Translations under genes and position numbers: made by a program
Part shown: positions 26,724-36,561 of the stretch, piece by piece
Layout of the letters: each line of letters starts with the position of its first letter
Position numbering within the stretch: the first letter of the stretch is position 1
From: an uncultured Aquimarina sp.
GTDB taxonomy: Bacteria > Bacteroidota > Bacteroidia > Flavobacteriales > Flavobacteriaceae
Direction: 5' to 3'
Assembly (NCBI GenBank): GCA_947496555.1
Contig: CANMDH010000001.1
Location: 124,001 to 188,000 of the forward strand
Length of the DNA: 64,000 bases
The notes under the pieces: model-generated
Database searches by the model: none
The model's input: only the letters and a program-made list of their open reading frames with translations
Told to the model about the DNA's origin: nothing

Positions 26724-28172
26724 TCAATCAATTTCGATTTTTATTTCTTCGAAATTACTTTTAGGGGCCTCACATAAAGAGCACTGATAATCATCTGGTA
26801 ATTCATTAAAATCAACTCCTTGGGAGATTTTATTTACAATATCACCAACACTTGGATCATAAATGGTTTGGCAATCTGCACATTGATACACCTCTATCTC
26901 CTGATTTTCTTTTTTGATTATCGCTTTCGATTCAAAATCTTCTTGTACAGATCCCAGGTTTAAAAAATATGACTTGGTTAACTCCAACAATAGTCCGGGT
27001 AAATCCATTTGATCAATATCCTGGGCATAAGCCATATATTTGCGTGTATTAGGGTCAAAATTTTTAGCGTATAATACATTATAAGTGGGTCTTACCACAA
27101 AATCTTTAATTGTATCCACAGTTTTGTTTTCTTCTATCATCACAGAAGTAAAATATCTTTTTTGATTTTTACTAGACGTAACTCCAAAGGTTAGACCATA
27201 GGTGCTAATATCGTTTTGATCAAAATTCATGACCAAAAATTTCTTAAGTTCTAATGCTTTTTGATTACTTACCGGTAAGTGCCAGTTGAGCTCTAATGAA
27301 GAATGTCGAACATTAATCCCGAATTGCCCTAGTAGCTTTTCTAATGGTAATTTTCCTTCGTTGGGGATTCCTTTAATGATAAAAGATTTCCAGGGGGTTA
27401 AGCATATTTTTCCTATTCTATATTCTATACAAAACTCACAGAGAGTCTTTAAAAAAATAAGATCATACCTATTATTTCTCCAATATAAACCAAGCCAATA
27501 CTGATTAATACCCATTTTGTTCATTCCTTCATAATAAGGAAAAGGAGTAAAATCTACTCTTAGTGGTTTTTCAATAATTCTATTGTTTGTATCCAAATTC
27601 TTATTTAAATACTCAAATAACTCTTCAATATCGTATACTGTAAGGTATATATCCTCAATAGCCTTGGCAACTTTTGCAATATCCCAGGTATAAATAAGTG
27701 CAGGATAATATATCTCGTCCCAATTAGGAAGTTTTAGAAAGAGATACCAATAATCTTCATGAGAAGATGCTATAAAATTTAAATCACCAGAATACAAAGG
27801 AACGATTTGTTGTTTTGGGTCAACGATATTGATTTTTAACTGTGGTTTATGTCTAAAATCCTCGAGAATATATAGATATGTGGTTCCTCTTAACCAAACT
27901 GTAGCATTAAATATATCAATAGAAACGTAAGAACTACTTATATTTTGTTGCTCTTCTGAAGCAAAAAAAGAGGAATCAAAAGATACATGGTCCTCGATGA
28001 AATTTTCTTCTTCATCTTTCAAAGGAAAAATAATATCCTGTCTAGATCCAAAATGAAACGTTTTTAATCCTAGATCTTGTGCATATTCAATGATACGTTG
28101 CAATTCTATTGGAGATAAAACTCCGCCTTTAATATCAACTCTATGTAAGGACTGTTCTATTTTCATACTCAA
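26724..28172 (-). CDS. Rubredoxin-domain protein with a sulfite/nitrite-reductase-like N-terminal part
   Basis: The 482-residue protein ends in a rubredoxin domain with iron ligands C431, C434, C464 and C467 (YQCADCQTIYDPSVGD, DYQCSLCEAP). The N-terminal region (GGVLSPIELQRIIEYAQDLGLKTFHFGSRQDIIFPL) and the segment LEKLLGQFGINVRHSSLELNWHLP resemble the ferredoxin-like half-domains of sulfite and nitrite reductases. The C-x5-C/C-x3-C siroheme cluster motif of those enzymes is absent. The start overlaps the stop of the nitrate reductase gene by 4 bp, so it is co-translated. It probably carries electrons to nitrate reductase; this is inference from context. Confidence 0.85.
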   Translation of the reverse strand: MSMKIEQSLHRVDIKGGVLSPIELQRIIEYAQDLGLKTFHFGSRQDIIFPLKDEEENFIEDHVSFDSSFFASEEQQNISSSYVSIDIFNATVWLRGTTYLYILEDFRHKPQLKINIVDPKQQIVPLYSGDLNFIASSHEDYWYLFLKLPNWDEIYYPALIYTWDIAKVAKAIEDIYLTVYDIEELFEYLNKNLDTNNRIIEKPLRVDFTPFPYYEGMNKMGINQYWLGLYWRNNRYDLIFLKTLCEFCIEYRIGKICLTPWKSFIIKGIPNEGKLPLEKLLGQFGINVRHSSLELNWHLPVSNQKALELKKFLVMNFDQNDISTYGLTFGVTSSKNQKRYFTSVMIEENKTVDTIKDFVVRPTYNVLYAKNFDPNTRKYMAYAQDIDQMDLPGLLLELTKSYFLNLGSVQEDFESKAIIKKENQEIEVYQCADCQTIYDPSVGDIVNKISQGVDFNELPDDYQCSLCEAPKSNFEEIKIEID

Positions 28173-31100
28173 ACTAATTGTAGTACATCATTAAGCACTT
28201 CTTTCACTTCGGGTTTGCAGCTACCGCAACCCAAACCTGCTCCTGTTTTTATACATAACTCTGAAAAATCTTCACATCCAGATTTTATAGCTTCTTCAAG
28301 ATTACCTTCTCCAACCTGGCTGCAAGAACAAATCAATTTACCCAAAACAGGTTCACTGGGTTGTGATGTTCTTAGCAGTTCTTCTCTTTTTTCTGAAAGC
28401 TCAATTTTCTCTTCAATCAACCTCTTAAAATCTGCAAATTCATTCTTATCACCCATCAAAATTGCTCCTACTAACCTATCATCTTTTACAATACATTTTT
28501 TGTAAAAACGCTTTCTAACATCCATGAATATTACTTCCTCGAATGTAGTATCATTAGCCGGTATATCAATATTACCAATACTACATAAATCCAGGTTTTC
28601 AAACTTGAGAATATTCATGAAAACAGATCCCTTGTATAGGGCACTAAAATCCCCCAGTAAATACTTGGCAACGATATCTGCTTGTTGTTCTGCGGCTGCC
28701 GTGATGCCGTACAAATTTCCTTCAAATTCTGCAATCTCGCCTACTGCAAAAATTGAAGGATCGCTTGATTGTAAATATTGATTTACAAGGATACCTCTTC
28801 GACAATCAATGCCATTTCTTTTAGCCAGATCAATGTTGGGGATGGTTCCAATAGAATACACCACCGCATTGCAGGTAAATGATTTACCAGATTTAAGGTT
28901 TACTTGTAAATCTCCTAATTCTTTATTAAAAACCGTATCGACTTCATTGTCAAAATGGATGCGGATTCCTTTCTCGATAACATCTTCGGCCAATAAACGA
29001 CTGGCGATAATATCTAATTGGCGTTCCATTAATCGATTTCCACGTTGTACAATGGTTATTTTTACATTTTTTTTGCGAAGTGCTGCTGCTAGTTCAAGCC
29101 CTAATAATCCACCCCCCACTATAGTAACATGTTGTTCATTTTCGGGTAATCCGGTCTGATCAAGATAGGTTTTCAACTTATCGGCATCGCCTCTATCGCG
29201 CATCGTAAATCTACCTGGTAAATGTATTGGAACTTCCTTGGGAACGAAAGCGCGGCTTCCAGTTGCCATCAAAATAACATCGTAACTGTGTTTTTGACCT
29301 TTACCATCAATAATATAGTTCTCTTCTCTATTTATTTCATTAATTGGGTTGCTAGTAAACAAAGTTACATTAAGAGATTCCATACTACCTTCTCTCATTT
29401 TTTGCAATTGTTCCCATTTTAGTTCTTCACTTACATACTCTGGTAGCAATACCCTATTATAAAATGGATATGGTTCTTTAGAAAACACCACAATCTCATC
29501 TTCATCATTAAATTGTCGATATGTCTGAATAAAACGATATGCCGCAGTACCTGCTCCGATAATGCAAATCTTTTGTTTTGGTTTTACAAACTTAGTTACC
29601 CGAACTGCCGAGAACTTAAAATCTGGTTGTTTCGAAATTGGGTCTATGATATTGGTCGTAAGGTTATTGGCTCTTCCAAAATCATTTCCCAGTACTTTTC
29701 CCCAATGCATAGGAAGAAACACCACACCTTTGTTTATAGCATCACTAACCTTGACTTTAACCTGAACTTTACCTCGTTTACTTTCGACTAATGCAATATC
29801 ACCATCCTTTAATTTGAGTAAATAAGCATCTACCCTATTTATTTCTAAATATGGACTGGGAATATGCGTTAGTAACCGATTTACTTTACCGGTCTTTGTT
29901 CTTGTATGCCATTGATCTCTTACTCTACCTGTAGTAAGAATCAAGGGATATTTCTCAGTTATTATTTCAGATGTTGGCTTGGTGAATTTAGGAACTATAA
30001 ATTTTGCATTTCCTGTATCTGTATAAAACCTCTTATCTTCAAAAAGTCTGGGTGTTCCTCCGTGACTGTTTTCTGGAACGGGCCATTGAAAACTTCCTTC
30101 TAATTTTAATCGATTATAACTTAATCCTGAAATATCAATATTCGTCCCTTTAGTGAGTAGACAATGCTCTTTATACACCTCTTCAACCGAATTATAATCA
30201 AACCCGTTGTACCCCATTCTTCTTGCAAAGTTCCATAATATCTCAGAATCTGAAATTGCTTCTCCTGGAGGGTCTATGATTTTATTTAAATATGTAATTC
30301 TACGTTCACTATTCGTCATAGTTCCTTCTTTTTCTGCCCAACCGGCGGCCGGAAGCAGTAAATCTGCATATTCCGTAGTTTCGGATCGATGTGATATATC
30401 CTGAACGACTACAAACTTTGCATTCTTAAGTGCTTTTTCGACTTGATTAGCATTAGGAAGACTCACCAGTGGGTTTGTGCATATAATCCAAATTGCCTTT
30501 AATTTTCCATTTTCAAGAGCGTCAAACATTTCGGTTGCCGTTAGACCTGGTTTACCAGAAATCTCTTTGCCACCCCAAAAATTAGCCACTTCACGTCTAT
30601 GATCATCATTGTTTAAATCTCTATGGGCAGCCAGGAGATTAGCCATTCCTCCCACTTCTCTTCCTCCCATGGCATTTGGTTGACCGGTAAGTGAAAAAGG
30701 ACCAGATCCTGGTTTACCAATATGCCCCGTAAGTAGAGACAGATTTAATAGTGCATTATTTTTATTAACCCCTATAGAGCTTTGATTTAACCCCATCGCC
30801 CAAAGCGTTAAAAAACCTTTTGCGTCGGAAATGTAGGTAGCTGCCTTTTTTATTTCTGCAATGGTAATTCCGCATGTTTTTGCAGCTTCACTTAAAGAAA
30901 CCGATTGTACCGACTCCTTAAGTAATTCAAAATTATCTGTATGATTAGCAATAAAAGTTTTATCTATCTTTTTTTTATCAATTAGACGTTTGGCTATTGC
31001 ATTATAAAGAATCACATCGGTTCCCGGTAGAATTTGCAAATGCAAATCAGCTATATCACAAGATTGTGTCTTACGAGGATCTACGACTATAATTTTGGTA

Positions 31101-31690
31101 TTTGGATTCCTTTCTTTGTGTGCTTCAATTCTTCTGAATAGAATCGGATGACACCATGCTGGATTGGCACCGGCAATCATAAAACAGTCTGCAAGCTCGA
31201 TATCTTCATAAGTAATAGGTACACTATCTTCTCCTAAAGCTTGTTTATAACCAACAACTGCAGAGCTCATACAAAGTCTTGAATTGGTGTCTATATTATT
31301 GGTTCCTATAAAACCTTTGGTTAGTTTGTTTGCCAAATAATATTCTTCAGTCAGACACTGTCCCGACACATAAAAACCTACGCTATTGGGGCCATATTTT
31401 TCGATCATTGTACCAAAAACAGCGGCAGCTCTATCCAATGCCTGATCCCACGAAACACGCTTACGATTATGTCCTTTACTCCATCGCATTTCTGGATAAA
31501 GAATCCGATCACTTTTATCCTGAACCACATGATGGAGATTCATTCCTTTTGAACATAGCATTCCTTTATTTACAGGGTGATCTGGATCCCCCTCGACAGT
31601 TATTACTCCCTTAGAATCTTTTTTAGCAATAATCCCGCAACCTACACCGCAATAGGAACATGTTGTTTTGTTTGTTTTGAATGCCGACAT
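28169..31690 (-). CDS. nasA: Assimilatory nitrate reductase fused to an FAD/[2Fe-2S] reductase
   Basis: This 1173-residue protein joins two enzymes. Residues 1 to about 690 form a molybdopterin nitrate reductase with an N-terminal 4Fe-4S motif (C11, C14, C18 in TCSYCGVGCGI, then MLCSKG) and a C-terminal molybdopterin-dinucleotide-binding domain. Residues about 700-1090 are a NirB-type FAD/NAD(P)H oxidoreductase (KICIIGAGTAAYR, TIVGGGLLGLELA). The end is a BFD-like [2Fe-2S] domain (LICSCSQVGEGN, CGSCKPEV). It reduces nitrate to nitrite in the cytoplasm, probably with NAD(P)H. An operator-promoter element lies 30 bp upstream. Confidence 0.93.
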   Translation of the reverse strand: MSAFKTNKTTCSYCGVGCGIIAKKDSKGVITVEGDPDHPVNKGMLCSKGMNLHHVVQDKSDRILYPEMRWSKGHNRKRVSWDQALDRAAAVFGTMIEKYGPNSVGFYVSGQCLTEEYYLANKLTKGFIGTNNIDTNSRLCMSSAVVGYKQALGEDSVPITYEDIELADCFMIAGANPAWCHPILFRRIEAHKERNPNTKIIVVDPRKTQSCDIADLHLQILPGTDVILYNAIAKRLIDKKKIDKTFIANHTDNFELLKESVQSVSLSEAAKTCGITIAEIKKAATYISDAKGFLTLWAMGLNQSSIGVNKNNALLNLSLLTGHIGKPGSGPFSLTGQPNAMGGREVGGMANLLAAHRDLNNDDHRREVANFWGGKEISGKPGLTATEMFDALENGKLKAIWIICTNPLVSLPNANQVEKALKNAKFVVVQDISHRSETTEYADLLLPAAGWAEKEGTMTNSERRITYLNKIIDPPGEAISDSEILWNFARRMGYNGFDYNSVEEVYKEHCLLTKGTNIDISGLSYNRLKLEGSFQWPVPENSHGGTPRLFEDKRFYTDTGNAKFIVPKFTKPTSEIITEKYPLILTTGRVRDQWHTRTKTGKVNRLLTHIPSPYLEINRVDAYLLKLKDGDIALVESKRGKVQVKVKVSDAINKGVVFLPMHWGKVLGNDFGRANNLTTNIIDPISKQPDFKFSAVRVTKFVKPKQKICIIGAGTAAYRFIQTYRQFNDEDEIVVFSKEPYPFYNRVLLPEYVSEELKWEQLQKMREGSMESLNVTLFTSNPINEINREENYIIDGKGQKHSYDVILMATGSRAFVPKEVPIHLPGRFTMRDRGDADKLKTYLDQTGLPENEQHVTIVGGGLLGLELAAALRKKNVKITIVQRGNRLMERQLDIIASRLLAEDVIEKGIRIHFDNEVDTVFNKELGDLQVNLKSGKSFTCNAVVYSIGTIPNIDLAKRNGIDCRRGILVNQYLQSSDPSIFAVGEIAEFEGNLYGITAAAEQQADIVAKYLLGDFSALYKGSVFMNILKFENLDLCSIGNIDIPANDTTFEEVIFMDVRKRFYKKCIVKDDRLVGAILMGDKNEFADFKRLIEEKIELSEKREELLRTSQPSEPVLGKLICSCSQVGEGNLEEAIKSGCEDFSELCIKTGAGLGCGSCKPEVKEVLNDVLQLV

Positions 31691-31719
31691 ATTATATCTC
31701 TATACCCATATTTGACATT

Positions 31720-31740
31720 CAAAACTAAGTATTAATACGT
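31720..31740 (-). promoter_or_regulatory. Nitrate-regulon palindrome and -7 box upstream of nasA
   Basis: On the minus strand ACGTATTAATACTT (31740-31727) is followed directly by TAGTTTTG (31727-31720), a TAnnTTTG -7 box. The palindrome is one base off the consensus AAGTA-N4-TACTT. The implied leader before the nasA ATG at 31690 is about 25 bases. The same arrangement occurs upstream of nrtA, the porin and nirB. Confidence 0.75.
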
Positions 31741-31867
31741 ATGAATCATAGCTTCATAGTGGTTTTCTATTTTAGAATTCAAAGAATTATCAATTCAACA
31801 AAATATCCCCATTTAAAAAACAATATTAAGATTATCAGGAAGTCTATTTTATCATATTTCTTATAAG

Positions 31868-31978
31868 AAAAACCGGCTACAACAAAGTTGTAACCGGCAA
31901 CACAAGAAACACTTAAAGCTACTAAGTCTTTAAGGTTTCAACACTAAACCTTTATATTTTTTGTTTTTTAATAATCAT
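31868..31978 (-). ncRNA. Structured 3' region or small RNA with terminator, between nrt operon and nasA
   Basis: On the minus strand three hairpins stand back to back: AAGGTTT/AAACCTT (31952-31946 with 31938-31932), AAAGACTTA/TAAGTGTTT (31931-31923 with 31915-31907, one mismatch), and the terminator CCGGTTACAAC/GTTGTAGCCGG (31897-31887 with 31883-31873) followed by T5. A tiny ORF for MIIKKQKI (31978-31952) directly precedes them. CTTAAAG (31934-31928) can also pair with CTTTAAG (31918-31912), an alternative fold that excludes the first two hairpins. The rest of the 31691-32208 gap holds no gene. It could be the nrt operon's 3' end or a separate small RNA. Confidence 0.5.
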
Positions 31979-32208
31979 ACTTAGCATATCAAAAAATTGA
32001 TATCAATTCTCTCTAACGTTTGGGAAGGTGATTTAGTCTGCAAAAAATATCTTTTTACAAAAGGTAAGAAAAAGTGCAATTTTTACTTTAACAAATACTA
32101 AGCCCCAAATTTGTTTCAACTAAAGATACCAATAATCCTTGAATCAAAAACAAAAATTATTTGTTAAAATCATATCTGAAGCAATAATGATTATATTTAA
32201 TATTGTTA

Positions 32209-33030
32209 TTAATGTTCTAAAAAGTTGATTAAGTGTTCCCTGTATTTGTAATAATCTGGATGTTCTAAAACATCTTTTCTTAGACGGGGTCTTTCAAAAT
32301 CTATTTCTAATATATCTCCTACTTTTGCCCTAGGACCGCTTGTCATCATAATCACTCTATCGGCCAAAAAAATCGACTCATCTACGTCATGGGTTATCAT
32401 AACTGCGGTTATTTTTTCCTGGTTCCATACTTCTATAAGTACATCTTGCAATTCGCCACGGGTCAAGGAATCAAGCATTCCAAAGGGTTCATCAAGCAAC
32501 AACACCTTAGGTTTAAGAGCAAATGCTCTTGCTATCCCTACACGTTGTTGCATTCCTTGAGATAATTCTTTGGCTTTTTTATGCATCGCATCTTCCAAAC
32601 CTACTTTAGCCAGATAGTATTTTACAATGTCATCTCTATCCTTTTTCGTGCCATGCGCAAAAACCTGTTTTACGCCTAACATTACATTTTCATATGCAGT
32701 CATCCAAGGTAAAAGGCTTGGTGATTGAAAAATAACCCCTCTATCTGGTCCAGGGCCTTTTACCGTTTGATTATTAACAACAATGGTACCCTTTGAAATC
32801 TGATTAAGCCCTGCAATCATTGTTAGCAGTGTAGATTTCCCACAACCTGAGTGACCAATAATAGAAACAAATTCTTCGTGTTTTATTTTAAGATCGAGGT
32901 CATCCAAAACTACATATTCTCCTTTGGGCGTTGGATATATTTTGGTAAGATCAGAAATATCAAGCATATATTTATCCTCAAACAATCCATTTCCTGTTCT
33001 GCGCGCTACTATTTTTTCAAGTGTTTCCAT
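32209..33030 (-). CDS. nrtD: Nitrate/nitrite ABC transporter ATP-binding protein (NrtD-like)
   Basis: This 273-residue ATPase energises nitrate import. It has Walker [10 protein letters not shown] (59-67), Walker B LLLDEP with D180 and E181, and the switch histidine H214 in MITHDVDES. The signature motif is LSQGM (156-160) instead of LSGGM/LSGGQ. It is the last gene of the nrt operon, 11 bp after the first ATPase gene, with which it probably forms a heterodimer. The N-terminal 20 residues form a short extension before the usual start. Confidence 0.9.
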   Translation of the reverse strand: METLEKIVARRTGNGLFEDKYMLDISDLTKIYPTPKGEYVVLDDLDLKIKHEEFVSIIGHSGCGKSTLLTMIAGLNQISKGTIVVNNQTVKGPGPDRGVIFQSPSLLPWMTAYENVMLGVKQVFAHGTKKDRDDIVKYYLAKVGLEDAMHKKAKELSQGMQQRVGIARAFALKPKVLLLDEPFGMLDSLTRGELQDVLIEVWNQEKITAVMITHDVDESIFLADRVIMMTSGPRAKVGDILEIDFERPRLRKDVLEHPDYYKYREHLINFLEH

Positions 33031-33041
33031 ATTAACTTTTT

Positions 33042-33905
33042 TTATCCAAAGTTTAGCCTTCCAAAGGGTGTCGGTTTAATTACAGGTTTAATATCTGGTA
33101 ACGTATAATTATTTTCTTTTTTAGAAGCGCGTTGCTCTCCTATCTGAATCAAATATTCTATGATACTATTTCGTAGCTTTTTATACTCTTCGTTATGATT
33201 AAGTGCCGTTTTATCCCTTGGCCGTTCGAGATTAATCTCATACTCTGGTCCCAAAGTAGCTTTAGGCCCAGGTTTTAGAGGAATAATCCTATCAGCCATT
33301 AAAATCCCTTCATCTACATCATTGGTAATTAACAAAGCTGTCTTTTTATCCTTGTTCCATATCTTCAGTATTTCTTGCTGTAGATTACCCCTTGTTAACG
33401 CGTCCAGTGCGCTAAGAGGTTCGTCCATGAGAATTACATCAGGACTCATCGACAAGGCCCGGGTAACAGAAACTCTTTGCCTCATTCCCCCAGAAAGCTC
33501 TTTAGGCAGTTTGTTTATAGCGGGCAATAGATTCACCATCTCTACATATTCCTCAACTCGCTTATTTCTTTCTTTTCGGATCATTTTTTTGAAAGCTTTT
33601 TTTACGGCCATTCCAACATTATTTCTAACATTTAGCCAAGGTAACAATGAATAATTCTGAAAAATCACTCCGCGTTCATGACTGGGTCCAGTAACGGGTT
33701 CTCCTTTAAACAGAACTTCTCCTTCATCTGGCATCATAAGACCTGAAATAAGATTAATCAAGGTAGTTTTCCCGCTCCCGGTAAATCCAACAATAGCTAC
33801 AAATTCTCCTTCTTCAATTTCAAGATTAATATTTGACAATACCTGAGTACGGTCTTTTCCAACTCCAAAGGATTTAGATACGTTTCTTAATTCTATATAT
33901 GCCAT
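33042..33905 (-). CDS. nrtC: Nitrate/nitrite ABC transporter ATP-binding protein (NrtC-like, without the substrate-binding extension)
   Basis: This 287-residue ATPase has Walker [10 protein letters not shown] (40-48), signature LSGGM (137-141) and Walker B LMDEP (D161, E162). The switch histidine of the H-loop is replaced by asparagine (N195 in LITNDVDEG). Cyanobacterial NrtC carries an additional substrate-binding-like domain; here only a short tail of about 60 residues follows. Together with the altered signature of the partner ATPase, the pair would have one standard and one degenerate ATP site. It follows the permease by 12 bp. Confidence 0.88.
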   Translation of the reverse strand: MAYIELRNVSKSFGVGKDRTQVLSNINLEIEEGEFVAIVGFTGSGKTTLINLISGLMMPDEGEVLFKGEPVTGPSHERGVIFQNYSLLPWLNVRNNVGMAVKKAFKKMIRKERNKRVEEYVEMVNLLPAINKLPKELSGGMRQRVSVTRALSMSPDVILMDEPLSALDALTRGNLQQEILKIWNKDKKTALLITNDVDEGILMADRIIPLKPGPKATLGPEYEINLERPRDKTALNHNEEYKKLRNSIIEYLIQIGEQRASKKENNYTLPDIKPVIKPTPFGRLNFG

Positions 33906-33917
33906 TTCTATATATTT

Positions 33918-35015
33918 TTAAGCAGTTTCTTCTGTAAATGTTACAAACTTCTGTATGGTAAGCATGATACGATCCAATAAGAATCCAATGATTCCGATAA
34001 CAAACATGGCGACTATAATTTTTGAGTTAGAATCATTTGCGCCATTCTGAAATTCTTCCCATACAAATGAACCAAGGCCTGGACTCTGGGCTAATAATTC
34101 AATTGCTATTAACACCATCCATGCAACCGACAGCGTAATGCGCAGCCCAGTAAAAATTAACGGAAATGAGGAAGGTAAAATGATTTTAAACACTTTTTGC
34201 CCTACATTAAGCTGCAATACTTTGGCCACATTTATATAGTCTTTATCTACTGAAGATACTCCCATACTGGTATTTACTAATGTTGCCCACATAGAACATA
34301 ATCCAACACTTATAAATGAGATAATAAACGAACTGTCGGAATCTGAGTTTTTTGTTAATGTTTTCACTATCATAAACACCAACAACAGCCAAACAACTGG
34401 AGAAACCGGTTTAAAAATTTGTATCAGCCAATTCACAGATGATCTAAGTGTAGGACTAAGTCCTAGCATAATACCTATCGGAACTGCAATAAAGAATGCC
34501 AACAAAAATCCGGCAAAAACAGTTTTTAAACTAGTTAAAATCTGATCTACAAAAGATGGTCGCCCAGTATATTTTATAGCCACAAGACCTTGCGCTTCTC
34601 GTTGAGCATTGGTCGCTGCAACTTTTTCTACAAACGCTGCCTTTTTTTGCGCAATCACTCTATGATCTGTCAAGAGTGACTTATAAGCTCCCCAAACTTG
34701 AGATGGTGATGGCAAAGTGTTTGGTTGGCAACTTATATCCCCAGACTCTACACATGTTTTCATCTCTAAAGCGGCAGCTTCCCCTCTATCATTTAGAGCT
34801 TTTTCGATGCGTGCATCTTTTTCTATATTATATAAATAGGTTGCTCCGGAATGCCATAATATCAAAAACAATCCTACAGAAAGAATCGGTAGCAATACTT
34901 TTTTGAATAATACGATCAAGTTTTTCTTTACTTCTTCCCCTGAAGCCAATCTAATTGCTGGTTCAAAAAAACCTAGCCCCACAAAATTCAGGATATGGAT
35001 CGATCTATCTTTCAT
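33918..35015 (-). CDS. nrtB: Nitrate/nitrite ABC transporter permease (NrtB-like)
   Basis: The 365-residue membrane protein has about seven helices and the cytoplasmic coupling motif (VAKVLQLNVGQKVFKIILPSSFPLIFTGLRITLS). Between the first helix (VLLPILSVGLFLILWHSG) and the second lies an unusually long hydrophilic loop of roughly 90 residues (EKDARIEKALNDRGEAAALEM, with CVESGDISCQPN) that is charged and contains two cysteines. Family members are usually near 270-280 residues, so this insertion accounts for the extra length. It follows the binding-protein gene by 86 bp. Confidence 0.88.
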   Translation of the reverse strand: MKDRSIHILNFVGLGFFEPAIRLASGEEVKKNLIVLFKKVLLPILSVGLFLILWHSGATYLYNIEKDARIEKALNDRGEAAALEMKTCVESGDISCQPNTLPSPSQVWGAYKSLLTDHRVIAQKKAAFVEKVAATNAQREAQGLVAIKYTGRPSFVDQILTSLKTVFAGFLLAFFIAVPIGIMLGLSPTLRSSVNWLIQIFKPVSPVVWLLLVFMIVKTLTKNSDSDSSFIISFISVGLCSMWATLVNTSMGVSSVDKDYINVAKVLQLNVGQKVFKIILPSSFPLIFTGLRITLSVAWMVLIAIELLAQSPGLGSFVWEEFQNGANDSNSKIIVAMFVIGIIGFLLDRIMLTIQKFVTFTEETA

Positions 35016-35101
35016 TCGTATAAATTAATATGTTGTCTTTATTTTAATTCTTTCGTAAGCGGTATATCAAGCAGATTTCCCCACTTGACATACTACTTTA
35101 A

Positions 35102-36502
35102 TTATTGAATACTTGAAACACTTTTTTCAGCTTCTTTATTTCCTATACTGAAGCTGTTTATATAGCCTATTGGATCTTTTGCATCGTATTTCTTACCATC
35201 AATAAAATCTTTCGTGGCAGGTTTATACCCATCTGTTTCTGGCAATTCTGAAACTTCTAGATATCCTTCTTCAACCAACAAATTAGCAGCTTTAGTCCAT
35301 ATATCAGGTCTATATATTTCTTTGATCTTACTGTCGTACCAATCGGCTGGTTTACTTTGTGGTATTTGTCCCCATCTTCTCATTTGGGTTAAAAACCAAA
35401 TTCCATCAGAGTAAAAAGGGTATGTTGCATGATAACGATAAAATACGTTAAAGTCCGGCATTTCTCTTTTATCTCCTTTTTCGAACTCAAAAGTACCCGT
35501 CATCGAATTCGCAAGAACCACTTCATCGGCCCCAACATATTCTGGCATTGATAATATTTTAACCGCCTCTTTACGATTTCCCGGAGTATCTAACCACTTA
35601 CCTGCTCTTATCAAAGCTTTTGTAACCGCAACAGCCGTATTTGGATATTTCTCTACGAATTTTTTAGTCATTACAAATACCTTCTCTGGGTTGTTTTTCC
35701 AGATATCATAGTTTGTGGTTACAGGTACCCCAATACCTTTAAAAACTGCTTGTTGATTCCAAGGCTCCCCTACACAGTACCCGTAGATGGTTCCCGCCTC
35801 TAGTGTTGCGGGCATTTGAGGTGGTGGTGTTACAGATAATAAAACATCGGCATCGATTTGTCCTTGAATATTATCTTTAGAATACATTCCCGGGTTAATA
35901 CCTGCAGCAGCCAACCAATATCTTATCTCATAATTGTGTGTTGAGACAGGAAATACCATACCCATTTTAAAGGCTTTTCCATCATTTTTATAGGATTCGA
36001 TAACAGGTTTAAGTGCTTCTGCAGAAATTGGATGCATTGGTTTCCCATCTTCTCCCTTAGGCACATTTGGTTTCATTTTTGACCAAACATCATTAGAAAC
36101 TGTGATTCCATTACCATTTAGATCCATTGAGAAAGCAGTAACCAACTCTGCCTGTCTACCAAATCCCGCACCGGCAGCAATAGGCTGCCCCGCAAGCATA
36201 TGAGATCCATCTAACTGACCATCGATCACACGGTCTAATACATTTTTCCAGTTCGATTGGGCTTCAACAGATACAAAGAGCCCCTCGTCTTCAAAAAAAC
36301 CTTTTTCTTTGGCAATGGCGAGAGGTGCCATATCGGTAAGTTTGATAAAACCAAAAGTTAACTGAGGTTTTTCTATAAGCAACTTTGAAGGCTCACTGGC
36401 AGAAGAATCACTAACTGCTATTCCCTTTTTCTTTTCACCTCCACAAGACATTACTGCCATGGCGGTCATAATAATTACAATTTTAACATGTATTGTTTTC
36501 AT
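35102..36502 (-). CDS. nrtA: Nitrate/nitrite-binding lipoprotein of an ABC transporter (NrtA/CmpA family)
   Basis: The mature protein captures nitrate or nitrite outside the inner membrane. The family fold is recognisable in [28 protein letters not shown], the ANTEATWK-like [27 protein letters not shown] and [14 protein letters not shown] choose the ATG at 36502 rather than 36526, because [22 protein letters not shown] is a standard lipoprotein signal and the predicted promoter lies only about 40 bp upstream. It heads the nrtABCD operon and is preceded by the nitrate palindrome. Confidence 0.92.
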   Translation of the reverse strand: MKTIHVKIVIIMTAMAVMSCGGEKKKGIAVSDSSASEPSKLLIEKPQLTFGFIKLTDMAPLAIAKEKGFFEDEGLFVSVEAQSNWKNVLDRVIDGQLDGSHMLAGQPIAAGAGFGRQAELVTAFSMDLNGNGITVSNDVWSKMKPNVPKGEDGKPMHPISAEALKPVIESYKNDGKAFKMGMVFPVSTHNYEIRYWLAAAGINPGMYSKDNIQGQIDADVLLSVTPPPQMPATLEAGTIYGYCVGEPWNQQAVFKGIGVPVTTNYDIWKNNPEKVFVMTKKFVEKYPNTAVAVTKALIRAGKWLDTPGNRKEAVKILSMPEYVGADEVVLANSMTGTFEFEKGDKREMPDFNVFYRYHATYPFYSDGIWFLTQMRRWGQIPQSKPADWYDSKIKEIYRPDIWTKAANLLVEEGYLEVSELPETDGYKPATKDFIDGKKYDAKDPIGYINSFSIGNKEAEKSVSSIQ

Positions 36503-36540
36503 AACTCTGTGTTTTGAGAATTTCACTAATAGAATCGATT

Positions 36541-36561
36541 CAAAACTAAGTATTATTACTT
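36541..36561 (-). promoter_or_regulatory. Nitrate-regulon palindrome and -7 box upstream of nrtA
   Basis: AAGTATTATTACTT (36548-36561) has perfect AAGTA/TACTT half-sites with a four-base spacer. On the minus strand it is followed directly by TAGTTTTG (36548-36541), matching TAnnTTTG. No TTTG at -33 is present; the palindrome occupies the spacer region instead. The promoter fires toward nrtA. Confidence 0.78.

Noticed and set aside
31868-31897. The terminator 180 bp upstream of nasA as an attenuator controlled by nitrate or molybdenum cofactor.
   Set aside because: A good palindrome-promoter element for nasA lies downstream of it at 31720-31740, so nasA transcripts should not contain the hairpin. 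No molybdenum-cofactor riboswitch-like or NasR/ANTAR-type paired hairpin pattern was recognised.
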